DNA from: Pseudomonas cedrina subsp. cedrina
Lineage (GTDB): Bacteria; Pseudomonadota; Gammaproteobacteria; Pseudomonadales; Pseudomonadaceae
Direction of reading: 5' to 3'
DNA: 64,000 bases
NCBI RefSeq assembly: GCF_001983175.1
Contig: NZ_MNPW01000008.1
Location: 1-64,000, forward strand
Position 1 is the stretch's first letter. Each line of letters begins with the position of its first letter. Positions 44,370 to 57,903 of this stretch are shown here, piece after piece. The translations under genes were made by a program, and so were the position numbers. Below the pieces are notes generated by a model. That model ran no database searches. It was given only the letters and a program-made list of their open reading frames with translations, and had not been told where the DNA came from.

Positions 44370-45479
44370 ATGACCCCGACTCAGCGCAAGAAGCTGGTAG
44401 TCGCTCACTCCACGCGAGTCGGCGCGCCAACGCATGAGATCGAAACCAACCGAGCCTTGGCGCGCTGGCTGGCGCAGATACTGGGGCTCGAATTCGGCGG
44501 CAGCTACGACCCCGATCTGCACGCGGGACGAGCGTTGTACCTGTTGCCCACGCAGACCCTGATTGGCCCGGATCAGGCGCAGGCGCTCAGTGTCCGAGGG
44601 CCGGAGGATCTGTGGGGCGGCTACGTCGACCACGACTTCATCTGCACCAAAGCCATCACTCATGGCGTGATCGGCCCGCAGGCCAAAGCGCCTGAGGGCT
44701 GGTCGACATTGTTCTGCGAGCGTGTGCGAGACGTCGTACTGGATGGCCTGAGCGTTTTCGCCCTGGAGGACGCACGACCCGCCGCCACACGCTTGCTCTA
44801 CAGCGGGCCTATCCGCCTGAAGCCGGTGCACGCCTGCGCGGGCCGCGGTCAGGAAGTTATCCACAGCCTCGACGAGCTCGATGCCGTGCTGGCTCGGCCC
44901 GATGCCGCCACACTCTTCAACGAAGGCGTGGTGCTGGAACAAGACCTGAAGGATGTGGTGACTCACAGTGTCGGCCAGAGCTTTATCGGCGCTCATGTGT
45001 TCAGCTATTGCGGCGAGCAATACCTGACTGAAGACGGGCAGGGCGCTGAGGTCTACGGCGGTTCCAGCCTGTTGGTCGTGCCTGGGGGCTACGCTGATCT
45101 GTTGAAGCTCGAACTGCCCGACGATATTCGCGAAGCTATTGGGCAAGCCCAGGTCTTCGACAGCGCCGCTGATGAAGCCTACCCCGGTTTCTATGCGTCG
45201 CGACGCAACTACGACATCGCCCAGGGCCTGGACAGCGACGGTCAACGTCGCAGCGGCGTGCTCGAACAATCCTGGCGCATGGGCGGGGCCAGCAGCGCGG
45301 AAGTCGCGGCGCTGCAGAGCTTTGTCAACGACCCGGGCCTCAAAGCCATTCGCGTGTCTTCGGTGGAAACCTACCAGGACCAGGCGTTGCCGGCCGATGC
45401 CATCGAGGTGTACCGCGGCCCGGCGGAAAGCAGCGACTTTCTTCTCAAGTACGTGACGGTTGAATCTTATGACGGCTAG
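44370..45479 (+). CDS. DUF3182 family protein, ATP-grasp-like
   Basis: The 369-residue protein belongs to DUF3182. Segments resemble an ATP-grasp fold: PIRLKPVHACAGRGQEVI near residue 150, EGVVLEQDL, and GVLEQSWRMGGAS, a possible metal- and ATP-binding glutamate loop near the C terminus. If so, it would ligate a carboxylate to an amine or thiol; the substrate is unknown. The ATG at 44370 has AAGGAGGATGC immediately upstream, a strong site. It overlaps the following hydrolase gene by 11 nt, so the two products probably act together. Confidence 0.72.
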   Translation: MTPTQRKKLVVAHSTRVGAPTHEIETNRALARWLAQILGLEFGGSYDPDLHAGRALYLLPTQTLIGPDQAQALSVRGPEDLWGGYVDHDFICTKAITHGVIGPQAKAPEGWSTLFCERVRDVVLDGLSVFALEDARPAATRLLYSGPIRLKPVHACAGRGQEVIHSLDELDAVLARPDAATLFNEGVVLEQDLKDVVTHSVGQSFIGAHVFSYCGEQYLTEDGQGAEVYGGSSLLVVPGGYADLLKLELPDDIREAIGQAQVFDSAADEAYPGFYASRRNYDIAQGLDSDGQRRSGVLEQSWRMGGASSAEVAALQSFVNDPGLKAIRVSSVETYQDQALPADAIEVYRGPAESSDFLLKYVTVESYDG

Positions 45480-46224
45480 AAGCGAAAGCATTGCGATCGA
45501 CATCGACGACGAACAGATGAGCGGCACATTCCTGAGCCCCAAATCCAAAGTGCCGGGCGTGTTGTTCGTGCATGGCTGGGGCGGCAGCCAGGAGCGCGAC
45601 CTCGAGCGAGCCAAAGGCATCGCGGGGTTGGGCTGTGTGTGCCTGACCTTCGATCTGCGCGGCCACGCGGGCGCCGGTATTCCGTTATCCCGCGTCACCC
45701 GTGAAGACAACCTGCGCGACCTGCTGGCGGCCTACGACCGCTTGCTTGCGCACCCGGCCATCGACACCTCGGCGGTGGCGGTGGTGGGCACCAGTTACGG
45801 CGGCTACCTGGCGGCGATTCTCACCTCATTGCGCCCGGTGCGCTGGCTGGCGCTGCGCGTGCCTGCGCTGTACCGCGATGAAGAGTGGCTCAAGCCCAAG
45901 CGCGACCTGGACAAGATGGACCTGATGGATTACCGCAGCACCTTGGTGCATGCCGAAACCAATCGTGCCTTGCACGCGTGTTCGGCGTTTACCGGTGATG
46001 TGCTGATCGTGGAGTCGGAGACGGACGATCACGTGCCCCACGCCACCATCATGAGTTACCGCGCGGCGTGCCAGCAGACGCATTCGCTGACCCATCGCAT
46101 CATTGACGGCGCCGACCATTCTCTCAGCGATCCGGTGTCCCAGCAGGCCTACACCTCGATCCTGGTGGACTGGATTACCGAGATGGTGGTGGGGGAGCGG
46201 TTGAGCATCATCCAGTCCAGATAA
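45469..46224 (+). CDS. alpha/beta-fold hydrolase
   Basis: The 251-residue protein has the nucleophile elbow GTSYGG with S109, a HGWGG oxyanion region at about residue 35, an acid at D186 or D187 (ESETDDHVPH) and H217 (DGADHSLSD). It lacks a signal peptide and should be cytoplasmic, an esterase or peptidase-like enzyme of unknown substrate. The ATG at 45469 overlaps the DUF3182 stop by 11 nt; a TTG at 45460 is an alternative. A REPIN repeat follows 21 nt after the stop. Confidence 0.82.
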   Translation: MTARSESIAIDIDDEQMSGTFLSPKSKVPGVLFVHGWGGSQERDLERAKGIAGLGCVCLTFDLRGHAGAGIPLSRVTREDNLRDLLAAYDRLLAHPAIDTSAVAVVGTSYGGYLAAILTSLRPVRWLALRVPALYRDEEWLKPKRDLDKMDLMDYRSTLVHAETNRALHACSAFTGDVLIVESETDDHVPHATIMSYRAACQQTHSLTHRIIDGADHSLSDPVSQQAYTSILVDWITEMVVGERLSIIQSR

Positions 46225-46245
46225 TTCAGCGCTCTTTCGACCGCC

Positions 46246-46309
46246 ATCGCAGGCAAGCCAGCTCCCACATTGAAATGCGTACTCCTGTGGGAGCTGGCTT
46301 GCCTGCGAT
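46246..46309. repeat. REPIN (inverted REP pair), short-loop type
   Basis: Two 23-nt REP arms face each other: one at 46246-46268 and its perfect reverse complement, GTGGGAGCTGGCTTGCCTGC plus GAT, at 46287-46309, separated by 18 nt. The repeat lies between two convergent genes. REPINs are mobilised by RAYT transposases encoded elsewhere in fluorescent pseudomonads. Confidence 0.93.
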
Positions 46310-46333
46310 AGCAATGTACCTGTCAACACACCC

Positions 46334-47290
46334 TCAAGCCGGTGTCTTCTTCACCCGCAACGCCTTCGCCTTCGCCTCCACCCCCAGGTACATCACCAGC
46401 GCAATCAGCAGCGGCAAAATAAAGTAGATCGCCCGGTACGCAATCAACCCGGCCAGCAAACTGCCCCGCGACGCTTCGTGCTGCAACAACGCAATAAACA
46501 CCGCTTCCAACACGCCGAGCCCGGCCGGGATATGCGTGAGCACCCCGGCAATCGCGCTGATCAGCAACACCCCCAGCACCAGTGGGTAGTCCAGTTTGGA
46601 CGGCAGCAGGGTGAAGATCACCGCCGCCATCAGCGACCAGTTCAACGCGCCCAACATTAACTGCAAACATGCCATGCGTAGCGACGGCAGGTTGATTTCC
46701 ATGCCGCGAATGGTCCACGCACGCTTTCTCGAAAACTGGCACGCCGCCAGGTAACCCAGGCTGGCCAGCACCAGCAACGCGCCGATGCCTTGCAAGGCCG
46801 TGGTGCTGACCTTCCAGCCCGGCGGCATGGTGACCAGGCCGCTGCTGAAAATCACCCCCGAGATGGCCATGTAGCCGAACCAATTGGTGGCCAGGCTCAG
46901 GCCGAGGATCTTGGCGATATTGCCGGTGCTCACCCCCAGCCGCGAATACAGCCGATAGCGCATGGCAATACCGCCGACCCACGCACTCAGGTTGAGGTTG
47001 AACGCATAGCTGATGATCCCCACCGGCAGGATCTGTTTCCACCTCAGGTTCTGGCGAATGTAGGTGCGGCCGATCAAGTCGAAGCTGGCGTACACCAGAA
47101 AGCTGCACAGCGTCAGAGCACCCGCGATCAGAAGGGTGCGCACCTTGAATTCGCCCAGGGTCTGCAGCACTTCGCTCCAATCGATGCGCCGCGCGAGCAT
47201 CGTGAACAGTACGATCAGCAGCAGGAAGAAGACGACAGTCAGCGGTTTCTTCCAGCGCTGGAACCGCGAGCCTTTGGTTTCAGACGTCAT
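46334..47290 (-). CDS. ybhN: YbhN-like inner-membrane protein (lysylphosphatidylglycerol synthetase TM-domain family)
   Basis: The 318-residue protein has about eight hydrophobic segments and belongs to the UPF0104/LPG_synthase_TM family, with GIISYAFNLNLSAWVGG and GLGVLEAVFIALL. It lacks the aminoacyl-phospholipid transfer domain of MprF. The ATG at 47290 (MTSETKGSRFQ) overlaps the clsB stop by 11 nt; a TTG five codons earlier is an alternative. In E. coli the neighbours are also ybhP and clsB (ybhO), which suggests a role in phospholipid movement or cardiolipin function, but this is inference. Confidence 0.87.
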   Translation of the reverse strand: MTSETKGSRFQRWKKPLTVVFFLLLIVLFTMLARRIDWSEVLQTLGEFKVRTLLIAGALTLCSFLVYASFDLIGRTYIRQNLRWKQILPVGIISYAFNLNLSAWVGGIAMRYRLYSRLGVSTGNIAKILGLSLATNWFGYMAISGVIFSSGLVTMPPGWKVSTTALQGIGALLVLASLGYLAACQFSRKRAWTIRGMEINLPSLRMACLQLMLGALNWSLMAAVIFTLLPSKLDYPLVLGVLLISAIAGVLTHIPAGLGVLEAVFIALLQHEASRGSLLAGLIAYRAIYFILPLLIALVMYLGVEAKAKALRVKKTPA

Positions 47291-48542
47291 GGGGCTGGGC
47301 CTCAAAGGGTTTCAATCGTGGCTTGTGCGCAGGCAGCCAGCCGGTCAGCACAGGGAAGTGACGCATCACATGGAACACCAGAAAACCTACGGTCAGACGC
47401 CACAGCCACAGGCGTGGCTTGCGCTTTTCCGGCATGGTCTGGCAATGATTCCTGGCCAGGGCTTCCAGGCTGTCATAAAGCTGTTGATTGAAGCCACGGT
47501 CACGAATCAACACGTTAGCTTCCAGGTTCAGCGCCAGGCTCAGTGGGTCGAGATTGCTCGAACCCACGGTGCTCCAGTCGTCATCCACCAGCGCCACTTT
47601 GCCGTGCAGCGGGCGTTGGCAGTATTCATGAATCACCACGCCATCCTTGAGCAAATAGTCGTAGAGCATGCGTGCCGCCAGTTTGGCCAGCAGCACGTCG
47701 GGCTGGCCCTGCATGATCAGTTGCACGTGCACGCCACGGCGCGCGGCGTTGCGGATCTCGCGCAACAGGCGGTAGCCGGGGAAGAAGTAGGCATTGGCAA
47801 TCACCGCGCGCTTTCGCGCCTTGCTCAATGCGTGGATATACGCCTCTTCGATGTCGTCGCGATGCTGCAGGTTGTCGCGATAGATCAGGCGCACCAGGCC
47901 GTCGCCTTGCTCGCTCGACCAAGCCGAAGGCCGTTGCTGGCGCCGCCGCCAGCCGCGTCGCGTGCGCACCTGGCGCCCGCTTTGCGCCAAGGCGAAATGA
48001 TGCAGGTCGGCCACCACCGGCCCCGTCACTTGCACGGCGTAATCCTGCTTGGCTTCGGGGCCAAAATCGCCCAGGTGATCGGCGGAAAAATTGATCCCGC
48101 CGATAAACCCCACGCTGGCGTCCACCACCACGATCTTGCGGTGCAGGCGACGAAACCAGTTGGTGCGAATGCCCAGGGTCTTGGACGCGGGGTCAAACAT
48201 CTGCACCATCACGCCGGCTTCGGCCAGCTCACGCAGGAACGACGGGCTCAGCTCGCCGCAGCCAAAACCGTCAAGGCTTGCCACCACCTTCACGCCCCGC
48301 TGCGCCGCCTCGATCAGGATGCCTTTGAGCTCGTAGCCAACCTTGTCTTCAAAGAGGATGAAGGTTTCCAGCAGAATCTCGCGCTGGGCCTGGCGCATGG
48401 CCTCGAACACCCTGGGAAAGTACGCCTCGCCGTTCTCCAGCAACTCGATCTGGTTGCCGCTCTGCCAGCCGTAATCCACGTCACGGGCCTTGGTTTCATC
48501 CGGCGGCTGGTCGGTGGAAATGTGTTCTACCGCGACGTTCAT
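47280..48542 (-). CDS. clsB: cardiolipin synthase ClsB
   Basis: The 420-residue phospholipase-D family enzyme joins phosphatidylglycerol molecules to make cardiolipin. Two HKD motifs are complete: H134, K136, D141 (HRKIVVVD) and H313, K315, D320 (HGKVALVD). There are no N-terminal membrane helices, which is the ClsB rather than ClsA layout. The start overlaps the ybhP stop by 4 nt (ATGA). It is the third gene of a four-gene minus-strand operon. Confidence 0.93.
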   Translation of the reverse strand: MNVAVEHISTDQPPDETKARDVDYGWQSGNQIELLENGEAYFPRVFEAMRQAQREILLETFILFEDKVGYELKGILIEAAQRGVKVVASLDGFGCGELSPSFLRELAEAGVMVQMFDPASKTLGIRTNWFRRLHRKIVVVDASVGFIGGINFSADHLGDFGPEAKQDYAVQVTGPVVADLHHFALAQSGRQVRTRRGWRRRQQRPSAWSSEQGDGLVRLIYRDNLQHRDDIEEAYIHALSKARKRAVIANAYFFPGYRLLREIRNAARRGVHVQLIMQGQPDVLLAKLAARMLYDYLLKDGVVIHEYCQRPLHGKVALVDDDWSTVGSSNLDPLSLALNLEANVLIRDRGFNQQLYDSLEALARNHCQTMPEKRKPRLWLWRLTVGFLVFHVMRHFPVLTGWLPAHKPRLKPFEAQPHDV

Positions 48543-49315
48543 AGCTCGACCTCCACCGACAGCGGCACATGATCGGATAAATGGGACCAGGGGCGCGTGT
48601 TCAAGACCCTGGGGTTATGGGCTGTCAGGTTGCGTACGTAAATGCGATCCAGCGCCAGCAATGGCAAGCGCGCCGGAAAGGTGCGCGCGAGTTTGCCGTC
48701 GGCTTCGAAAAACACTTCCCTCAGGCCGCTCTGGCTCAGGTCGGCGCGCTGGCGCCAGTCGTTGAAATCGCCAGCCACCACCAGTGGCGCATCGGCCGGA
48801 ATCTCGCTGATACGTTGCTCCAGCAGGCGCAATTGTTGCTGGCGATGCACCTCGCGCAAGCCCAGGTGCATGCAGATCGCGTGCACTTCCTGGCCGGTGC
48901 TCGGCAGGCGCAGCACGCAATGCAGCAGGCCACGGTTTTCGTGGCCGCTTTGGGAAATGTCGAGGTTGTCGTAGCTCACAATCTGGAATTTTGACATCAG
49001 CGCATTGCCGTGGTCGCCGTGGGGGTAGACGGCATTGCGCCCATAGGCGAATTGCGGCCAGATACTGTCAGCGAGGAACTCGTACTGCGGCATTTTCGGC
49101 CAGTCGCTGTAGCGCTGCGGATGGCGTTCGTGGGTACCGTGGATTTCCTGCAGGAACACGATATCGGCGCCCACGCTGCGCACCGCTTCGCGTAACTCAG
49201 GCAGGATGAAACGTCGGTTCAGCGCGGTGAAGCCTTTATGGATATTCACCGTCAGCACCGTAAAGCGCTTGATGGCGGTGGTGGGCGCGGTGGGCGCCAA
49301 TTCCGGATGGGTCAT
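48539..49315 (-). CDS. ybhP: YbhP-like endonuclease/exonuclease/phosphatase family protein
   Basis: The 258-residue protein shows the EEP fold motifs TVNIHKG, FLQEIHG, VAGDFNDW and LSDHVPLSVEV, which supply the Mg2+-binding residues and the catalytic histidine. It has no signal peptide. The substrate could be a nucleic acid, phosphoinositide-like lipid headgroup or other phosphodiester. The operon with clsB favours a lipid-related role. It overlaps both neighbours by 4 nt. Confidence 0.88.
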   Translation of the reverse strand: MTHPELAPTAPTTAIKRFTVLTVNIHKGFTALNRRFILPELREAVRSVGADIVFLQEIHGTHERHPQRYSDWPKMPQYEFLADSIWPQFAYGRNAVYPHGDHGNALMSKFQIVSYDNLDISQSGHENRGLLHCVLRLPSTGQEVHAICMHLGLREVHRQQQLRLLEQRISEIPADAPLVVAGDFNDWRQRADLSQSGLREVFFEADGKLARTFPARLPLLALDRIYVRNLTAHNPRVLNTRPWSHLSDHVPLSVEVEL

Positions 49316-50238
49316 GGCAATACCCCCGGCGCAGGCAGTTTTCCGGGCTCGGTGGCGAGGTGTTTATCCAGCTCGAAACGCTGTAGCAATTGGCGTGCAT
49401 CAAACGGCGCACGCACCTTGATGTCATTGTCGAAAAAGCAGAACACGTCCCGCTGTTTGCGGGCGCGGGGCTTGTGCTGCGGGTCGGCCAGCTTGGCGTC
49501 CGCAGGTTGCTTGCCCTGGCTCCAACGCTCGATGCGATCGCCCCAGCGCTTGAGGGCTTCGTCACTATAGCCACTGGCGTACAGCTCCTTGTCGCCGTGC
49601 AGGCGCAGGTACATGAAGTTGGCGGTGACATCTTCCAGGTACGGCCATTTGCTGGCGGTATCTGCCACCACGAGTGCCACTCCATACTTGTCCAGCATCT
49701 GCACGAATTCCGGGACGGAAAAACTCTGATGGCGGATCTCCACCGCGTGGCGCAGCGCGCGCTTGCCATGGGCTTGCATGCTCGCCTTGCCGTTCAGACG
49801 CGGTTCATGCTGACGGGCGAGGGCGGCGGCCTGTTGGGTGTCGGTGGGCAGTTCCTGCAGAAAGGCTTCGAACAGCGGCGGGTCGAACTTGAAGCTGGGC
49901 GGGAACTGCCAAAGGATCGGGCCGAGCTTTTCCTTCAGCTCCAGTACCCCGGAAGCGAAAAAATTGGCCATCGGCGCATGCACGTCCCTTAAGCGCAGGA
50001 TGTGGGTGATGTAGCGCGGCGCCTTGACGCTGAACACAAAACCTTCGGGCGTGTCGGCGTACCACTCGGCGTAGCGCTTGGGGGTTTGCAGCGCATAGAA
50101 CGAGCCATTGATCTCGATGCTGTTGACGGCGCGTGACGCAAACTGCAACTCGCGTTTCTGGGTCAGCCCTTCGGGGTAGAAGTCCCCGCGCCAGGGCGTG
50201 TAGCGCCAGCCGGAAATGCCGATGTGAATCGCCGCCAT
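49312..50238 (-). CDS. DUF72 domain-containing TIM-barrel protein
   Basis: The 308-residue protein matches DUF72 (YecE-like), with HIGISGWRYTPWRGDFYP at the N terminus, EINGSFYALQTPKRY, and a C-terminal CFFDNDIKVRAPFDA. The function of the family is unproven. The ATG at 50238 begins MAAIHIGISGWRY; coding in this frame upstream is not supported by the family. Its stop overlaps the ybhP start by 4 nt, so it heads the DUF72-ybhP-clsB-ybhN operon. Confidence 0.88.
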   Translation of the reverse strand: MAAIHIGISGWRYTPWRGDFYPEGLTQKRELQFASRAVNSIEINGSFYALQTPKRYAEWYADTPEGFVFSVKAPRYITHILRLRDVHAPMANFFASGVLELKEKLGPILWQFPPSFKFDPPLFEAFLQELPTDTQQAAALARQHEPRLNGKASMQAHGKRALRHAVEIRHQSFSVPEFVQMLDKYGVALVVADTASKWPYLEDVTANFMYLRLHGDKELYASGYSDEALKRWGDRIERWSQGKQPADAKLADPQHKPRARKQRDVFCFFDNDIKVRAPFDARQLLQRFELDKHLATEPGKLPAPGVLP

Positions 50239-50393
50239 GAATGCTCCCGTCAAAAAGGGTCGGTTGACCTCCGTTTTTGGATGACTGCGGTAGGCGTCTG
50301 AAAGTTTCGCGCTTCCTACAGACGGCACTTTCTCGGGAACGATCAGGCATCAAACCCGTCAGTTCCTTACAGAACCTTTTGCGGGAGCTCGGT

Positions 50394-52502
50394 GTGTTGC
50401 TGAATCTAAAGACTGCATTACTGCTGGGTGCGCTGCTGTTTTGCGGCAGTGGCGCCCTGCAAGCGGCGGCGACCGCGCCAGAGCCTGACGCGCCGGCCAA
50501 GCCGGAATTGCTGGTGGAAGGCGGATTGCTGGGGGCCATCAGTTCCAGCATTGATGACGTGCAGCAAAAGCTGGACCTCAATCAGGGCCTTGTTGATCAA
50601 TGGCGCCTGCGCGCGGATCGGGCGGCGGATGAGGTGGGGCGCCTGGTCGACCAGACCGCTGCGCGTTCGCCCTGGAGCGTGGCGGGCGACTTCCTGCTGC
50701 TGTCGGGCGTGTGGGTTGGCGCTTTTGTGGGGTTGACCTTGCTCGGGCGATTTATCGTACAGCGCCTGGGGCGTCGAACCTTCTTTGAAAAACGCGAACG
50801 CTTGCTGGCGGTGCTCGGGTATGTGGTGCCCTACACGATCCCTGCGCTGGTGTGCCTGCCGCTGACGCTTTACGTCAGCCACTTTCTTCCGACCTCCGTG
50901 GGCCGCGCGCTGGCGCTGTGTTTTGCCTACGCCACCAGCAGCGGCATCTTTTCCACCTCGATGCTGCTCTGCGTGATTGTCATGTTCAACGTCGGCCACA
51001 AGCGCCCGGCGGTGCAGATCATTCGCAGCTACTGCCCCAAACCGCTGTTCCTGATCGGCTTTCTCGCGGCCTTAAGCGATGCCCTGACCAGCCCGCAGAT
51101 CGCCCGCCAGTTGGGCGGCAATATCACCAGTAGCATCGCGGTGTTCACCGGGCTGTTTGCCGCGGTGATCTTCGGCGTGCTGGTGGTGCGCCTGCGCCGC
51201 CCGGTGGCCCATCTGATCCGTAACCGGCCATTGGCCCAACGCCTCAAACACCCGGCGTTGCAGCAATCGCTGCGTGTGTTTTCCGGGCTGTGGTACTGGC
51301 CGATTCTGTTGATGGTGCTGGTCTCGGCGATCAACCTGATCGGCGCCGGTGACGATAACCAGAAAGCGCTGCGCTGCGCGTTGTTCACCACCATCCTGCT
51401 GATCGGCACCGTGTTCCTGAGCACTGTGCTGCAGCACCTGTTCAAGTCGCGCAGCCAGGTGGCGATCCAACGCAGCAGTGCCTACAAGGAACGCTTCCTC
51501 AGCCTGTTGCATGCGATCCTGCGCATTGTCATGGCCGTTGCGTTCATTGAAGTGCTCGGACGGATCTGGGGCGTGTCGCTGTTCGAGTTCGCCGAGCGCA
51601 ACTCCATTGGCCGGGCGATCAGCGACTCTCTCAGCAGCATCGGCCTGATCCTGCTGATGACCTGGTTGTTCTGGGTGGTGCTCGACACCGCGATCCAGGA
51701 AGCGCTGAAGCCGCCCGTGAACAAACGCTCCAGCCGCCAGCCCAGCACGCGAATCAAGACCATCCTGCCGCTGCTGCGCAATGCGGTGAAGATCATCCTG
51801 GTGGTGATCTGCGCAATCACCACCATGGCCAACCTCGGCATCAACGTCGCACCGCTGCTGGCCGGCGCCGGGGTGGTGGGCCTGGCGATTGGTTTCGGTT
51901 CCCAGCAGTTGGTGCAGGACGTGATCACCGGCCTGTTCATCATCATCGAAGACACGCTGTCGATCGGCGACTGGGTGGTGCTCGACTCCGGCCACGCCGG
52001 CACCGTCGAAGGCCTGACCATCCGCACCCTGCGCCTGCGCGACGGCAAGGGCTTTGTGCACTCGGTGCCGTTCGGGCAGATCAAGGCCGTCACCAACCAA
52101 TCGCGGCAGTTTGCCTATGCGTTTTTCTCAGTGCAGTTCACCTATGACACCGACGTGGACAAGGCTGTGGAACTGATCCAGGAGGCCGGGCAGTCGATCC
52201 GTGATGACGTGTTCCTCAAGTACAACCTGCAAGGCCCGCTGGAGGTGTTTGGCGTCGACAAGATGGATTTGAACGGCGTGGTGCTGACGGCGCAGTTCCG
52301 TACGGTGTCGGGCGGGCAATACGCGGTGAGTCGTGCGTTTAACCAGCGGTTGAAGAAGCTTGTGGATAACTGTGACGAGGTGCACTTTGCGCAGACTTAT
52401 CCACAGCAGGTGCTGTTGCCCAAGCGGATGGCGCAGGTTGATGAACCGGATGCTGAGATACCGGCTTCGGTGGTACTGACTGAGCAGCCCAGGCCGCAAT
52501 AG
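50394..52502 (+). CDS. MscS-family mechanosensitive ion channel (large, multi-helix)
   Basis: The 702-residue inner-membrane protein has a signal-like N terminus, a short periplasmic segment with a predicted coiled-coil stretch and about ten membrane helices. It ends with the MscS core: the pore helix LAGAGVVGLAIGFGSQQLVQ (about residues 489-508), FIIIEDTLSIGDWVVLDSG, and the beta domain. It should open under membrane tension to release solutes. The start could be GTG at 50394 or TTG at 50397, both with GGGAG upstream; coding before that is not supported. It is divergent from the DUF72 operon. Confidence 0.85.
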   Translation: MLLNLKTALLLGALLFCGSGALQAAATAPEPDAPAKPELLVEGGLLGAISSSIDDVQQKLDLNQGLVDQWRLRADRAADEVGRLVDQTAARSPWSVAGDFLLLSGVWVGAFVGLTLLGRFIVQRLGRRTFFEKRERLLAVLGYVVPYTIPALVCLPLTLYVSHFLPTSVGRALALCFAYATSSGIFSTSMLLCVIVMFNVGHKRPAVQIIRSYCPKPLFLIGFLAALSDALTSPQIARQLGGNITSSIAVFTGLFAAVIFGVLVVRLRRPVAHLIRNRPLAQRLKHPALQQSLRVFSGLWYWPILLMVLVSAINLIGAGDDNQKALRCALFTTILLIGTVFLSTVLQHLFKSRSQVAIQRSSAYKERFLSLLHAILRIVMAVAFIEVLGRIWGVSLFEFAERNSIGRAISDSLSSIGLILLMTWLFWVVLDTAIQEALKPPVNKRSSRQPSTRIKTILPLLRNAVKIILVVICAITTMANLGINVAPLLAGAGVVGLAIGFGSQQLVQDVITGLFIIIEDTLSIGDWVVLDSGHAGTVEGLTIRTLRLRDGKGFVHSVPFGQIKAVTNQSRQFAYAFFSVQFTYDTDVDKAVELIQEAGQSIRDDVFLKYNLQGPLEVFGVDKMDLNGVVLTAQFRTVSGGQYAVSRAFNQRLKKLVDNCDEVHFAQTYPQQVLLPKRMAQVDEPDAEIPASVVLTEQPRPQ

Positions 52503-52524
52503 TTGTGCCGACAGTACCGGCCTC

Positions 52525-52590
52525 ATCGCAGGCAAGCCAGCTCCCACATTTGGAATGCAATCTCCTGTGGGAGCCGGGCTTGCCCGCGAT
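52525..52590. repeat. REPIN with asymmetric arms
   Basis: The left arm (52525-52547) matches the common REP core exactly. The right arm (52567-52590) is GTGGGAGCCGGGCTTGCCCG plus CGAT, with GGGCTTGCCCGC in place of the GGCTTGCCTGC core. The element sits between convergent genes. The mismatch between arms is unusual compared with the other copies in this window. Confidence 0.88.
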
Positions 52591-52615
52591 TGGGCCAGCA
52601 AGGTCAATACAGGTT

Positions 52616-56863
<4,248 letters not shown>

Positions 56864-57005
56864 GTAGTGATTGATACTGCCCGATCCAACAAGTTGCAAT
56901 CGCGCAGTTTATCCGTGACGGTTGCGCTACAAACCCGCAAAATGCAACGATTCTGACAAATACCTGAACTACCTTCGTTCCACACTGACCGGGCCTGCTC
57001 AATCT

Positions 57006-57890
57006 ATGCGAATGCGCCTTATGTTACTGGGCGGCGGGAATGCCCTCGGGCAGGCGCTGATTCGCCTGGGTGCAGAGGAAGACATCGGTTTCCTCGCACC
57101 CAAACCGCCCCAAGACGGCTGGGATGCCGCGAGCCTCACCCAATTGCTCGACGACACCCGTCCCGATGCCTTGATCAACCTCGCCTACTATTTCGACTGG
57201 TTCCAGGCCGAAGCGGTCAGCGAAACGCGCCTGGCCTCCCAGGAATTCGCCATCGAGCGCCTGGCCGAGCTGTGCCAGCACCACAACATCACCTTGCTGC
57301 AACCCTCCAGCTACCGCGTGTTCGATGGCTCCCGCGCCACCGCCTACAGCGAAAAGGACGAGCCGGTGCCTCTGGGCCTGCGCGGCCAGGCGTTGTGGCG
57401 AATCGAGCAGAGCGTGCGCGCCACGTGCCCGCAACATGTGCTGCTACGGTTTGGCTGGTTGCTGGATGACAGTGTTGACGGAACGCTCGGGCGCTTCCTG
57501 GCACGGGCCGAGAAACCGGACGAATTGCTGATGGCGGACGACCGTCGCGGCAACCCGACGCCGGTGGACGATGCCGCGCGGGTGATCATCTCGGTGCTCA
57601 AGCAACTCGATTGCGCTGCGCCGTTGTGGGGCACCTATCACTATGCCGGCCAGGAGGCGACCACACCGTTGGCGCTGGGCCAGGCGATCCTCACCGAAGC
57701 GCGCACCTTTCACCCGCTGGCGATCGAATCCCCCACGGCCCAGGCCCACGCGGCCCGGCCGGATGCCGGTGAAGAACCGCAACACGCGGTGCTCGCCTGC
57801 AAGAAAATCCTCCACACGTTCGGCATCAAGCCACGGGCGTGGCGGGCAGGGCTGCCGGCGTTATTGGACCGCTTCTATCGCCATAGCTGA
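57006..57890 (+). CDS. RmlD-like sugar nucleotide-binding / NAD-dependent reductase family protein
   Basis: The 294-residue protein resembles dTDP-4-dehydrorhamnose reductases. It has a Rossmann start (MLLGGGNALGQALIRLG), the segment LINLAYYFDWFQAE, LLQPSSYRVFDGSRATAYSE, and the WRIEQSVRA region. The Tyr-x-x-x-Lys of short-chain reductases is not clear, so activity is uncertain. It has no rml neighbours. The ATG at 57006 begins MRMRLMLLGGG; the ATG at 57012 is an alternative. From memory a similar gene lies beside oprG in P. aeruginosa. Confidence 0.75.
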   Translation: MRMRLMLLGGGNALGQALIRLGAEEDIGFLAPKPPQDGWDAASLTQLLDDTRPDALINLAYYFDWFQAEAVSETRLASQEFAIERLAELCQHHNITLLQPSSYRVFDGSRATAYSEKDEPVPLGLRGQALWRIEQSVRATCPQHVLLRFGWLLDDSVDGTLGRFLARAEKPDELLMADDRRGNPTPVDDAARVIISVLKQLDCAAPLWGTYHYAGQEATTPLALGQAILTEARTFHPLAIESPTAQAHAARPDAGEEPQHAVLACKKILHTFGIKPRAWRAGLPALLDRFYRHS

Positions 57891-57903
57891 CACACCAAAA
57901 AAA

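Noticed and set aside
47064..48572. 502-codon plus-strand frame opposite clsB and ybhN
   Set aside because: Shadow frame; both HKD motifs and the overlapping operon fix the coding strand as minus.
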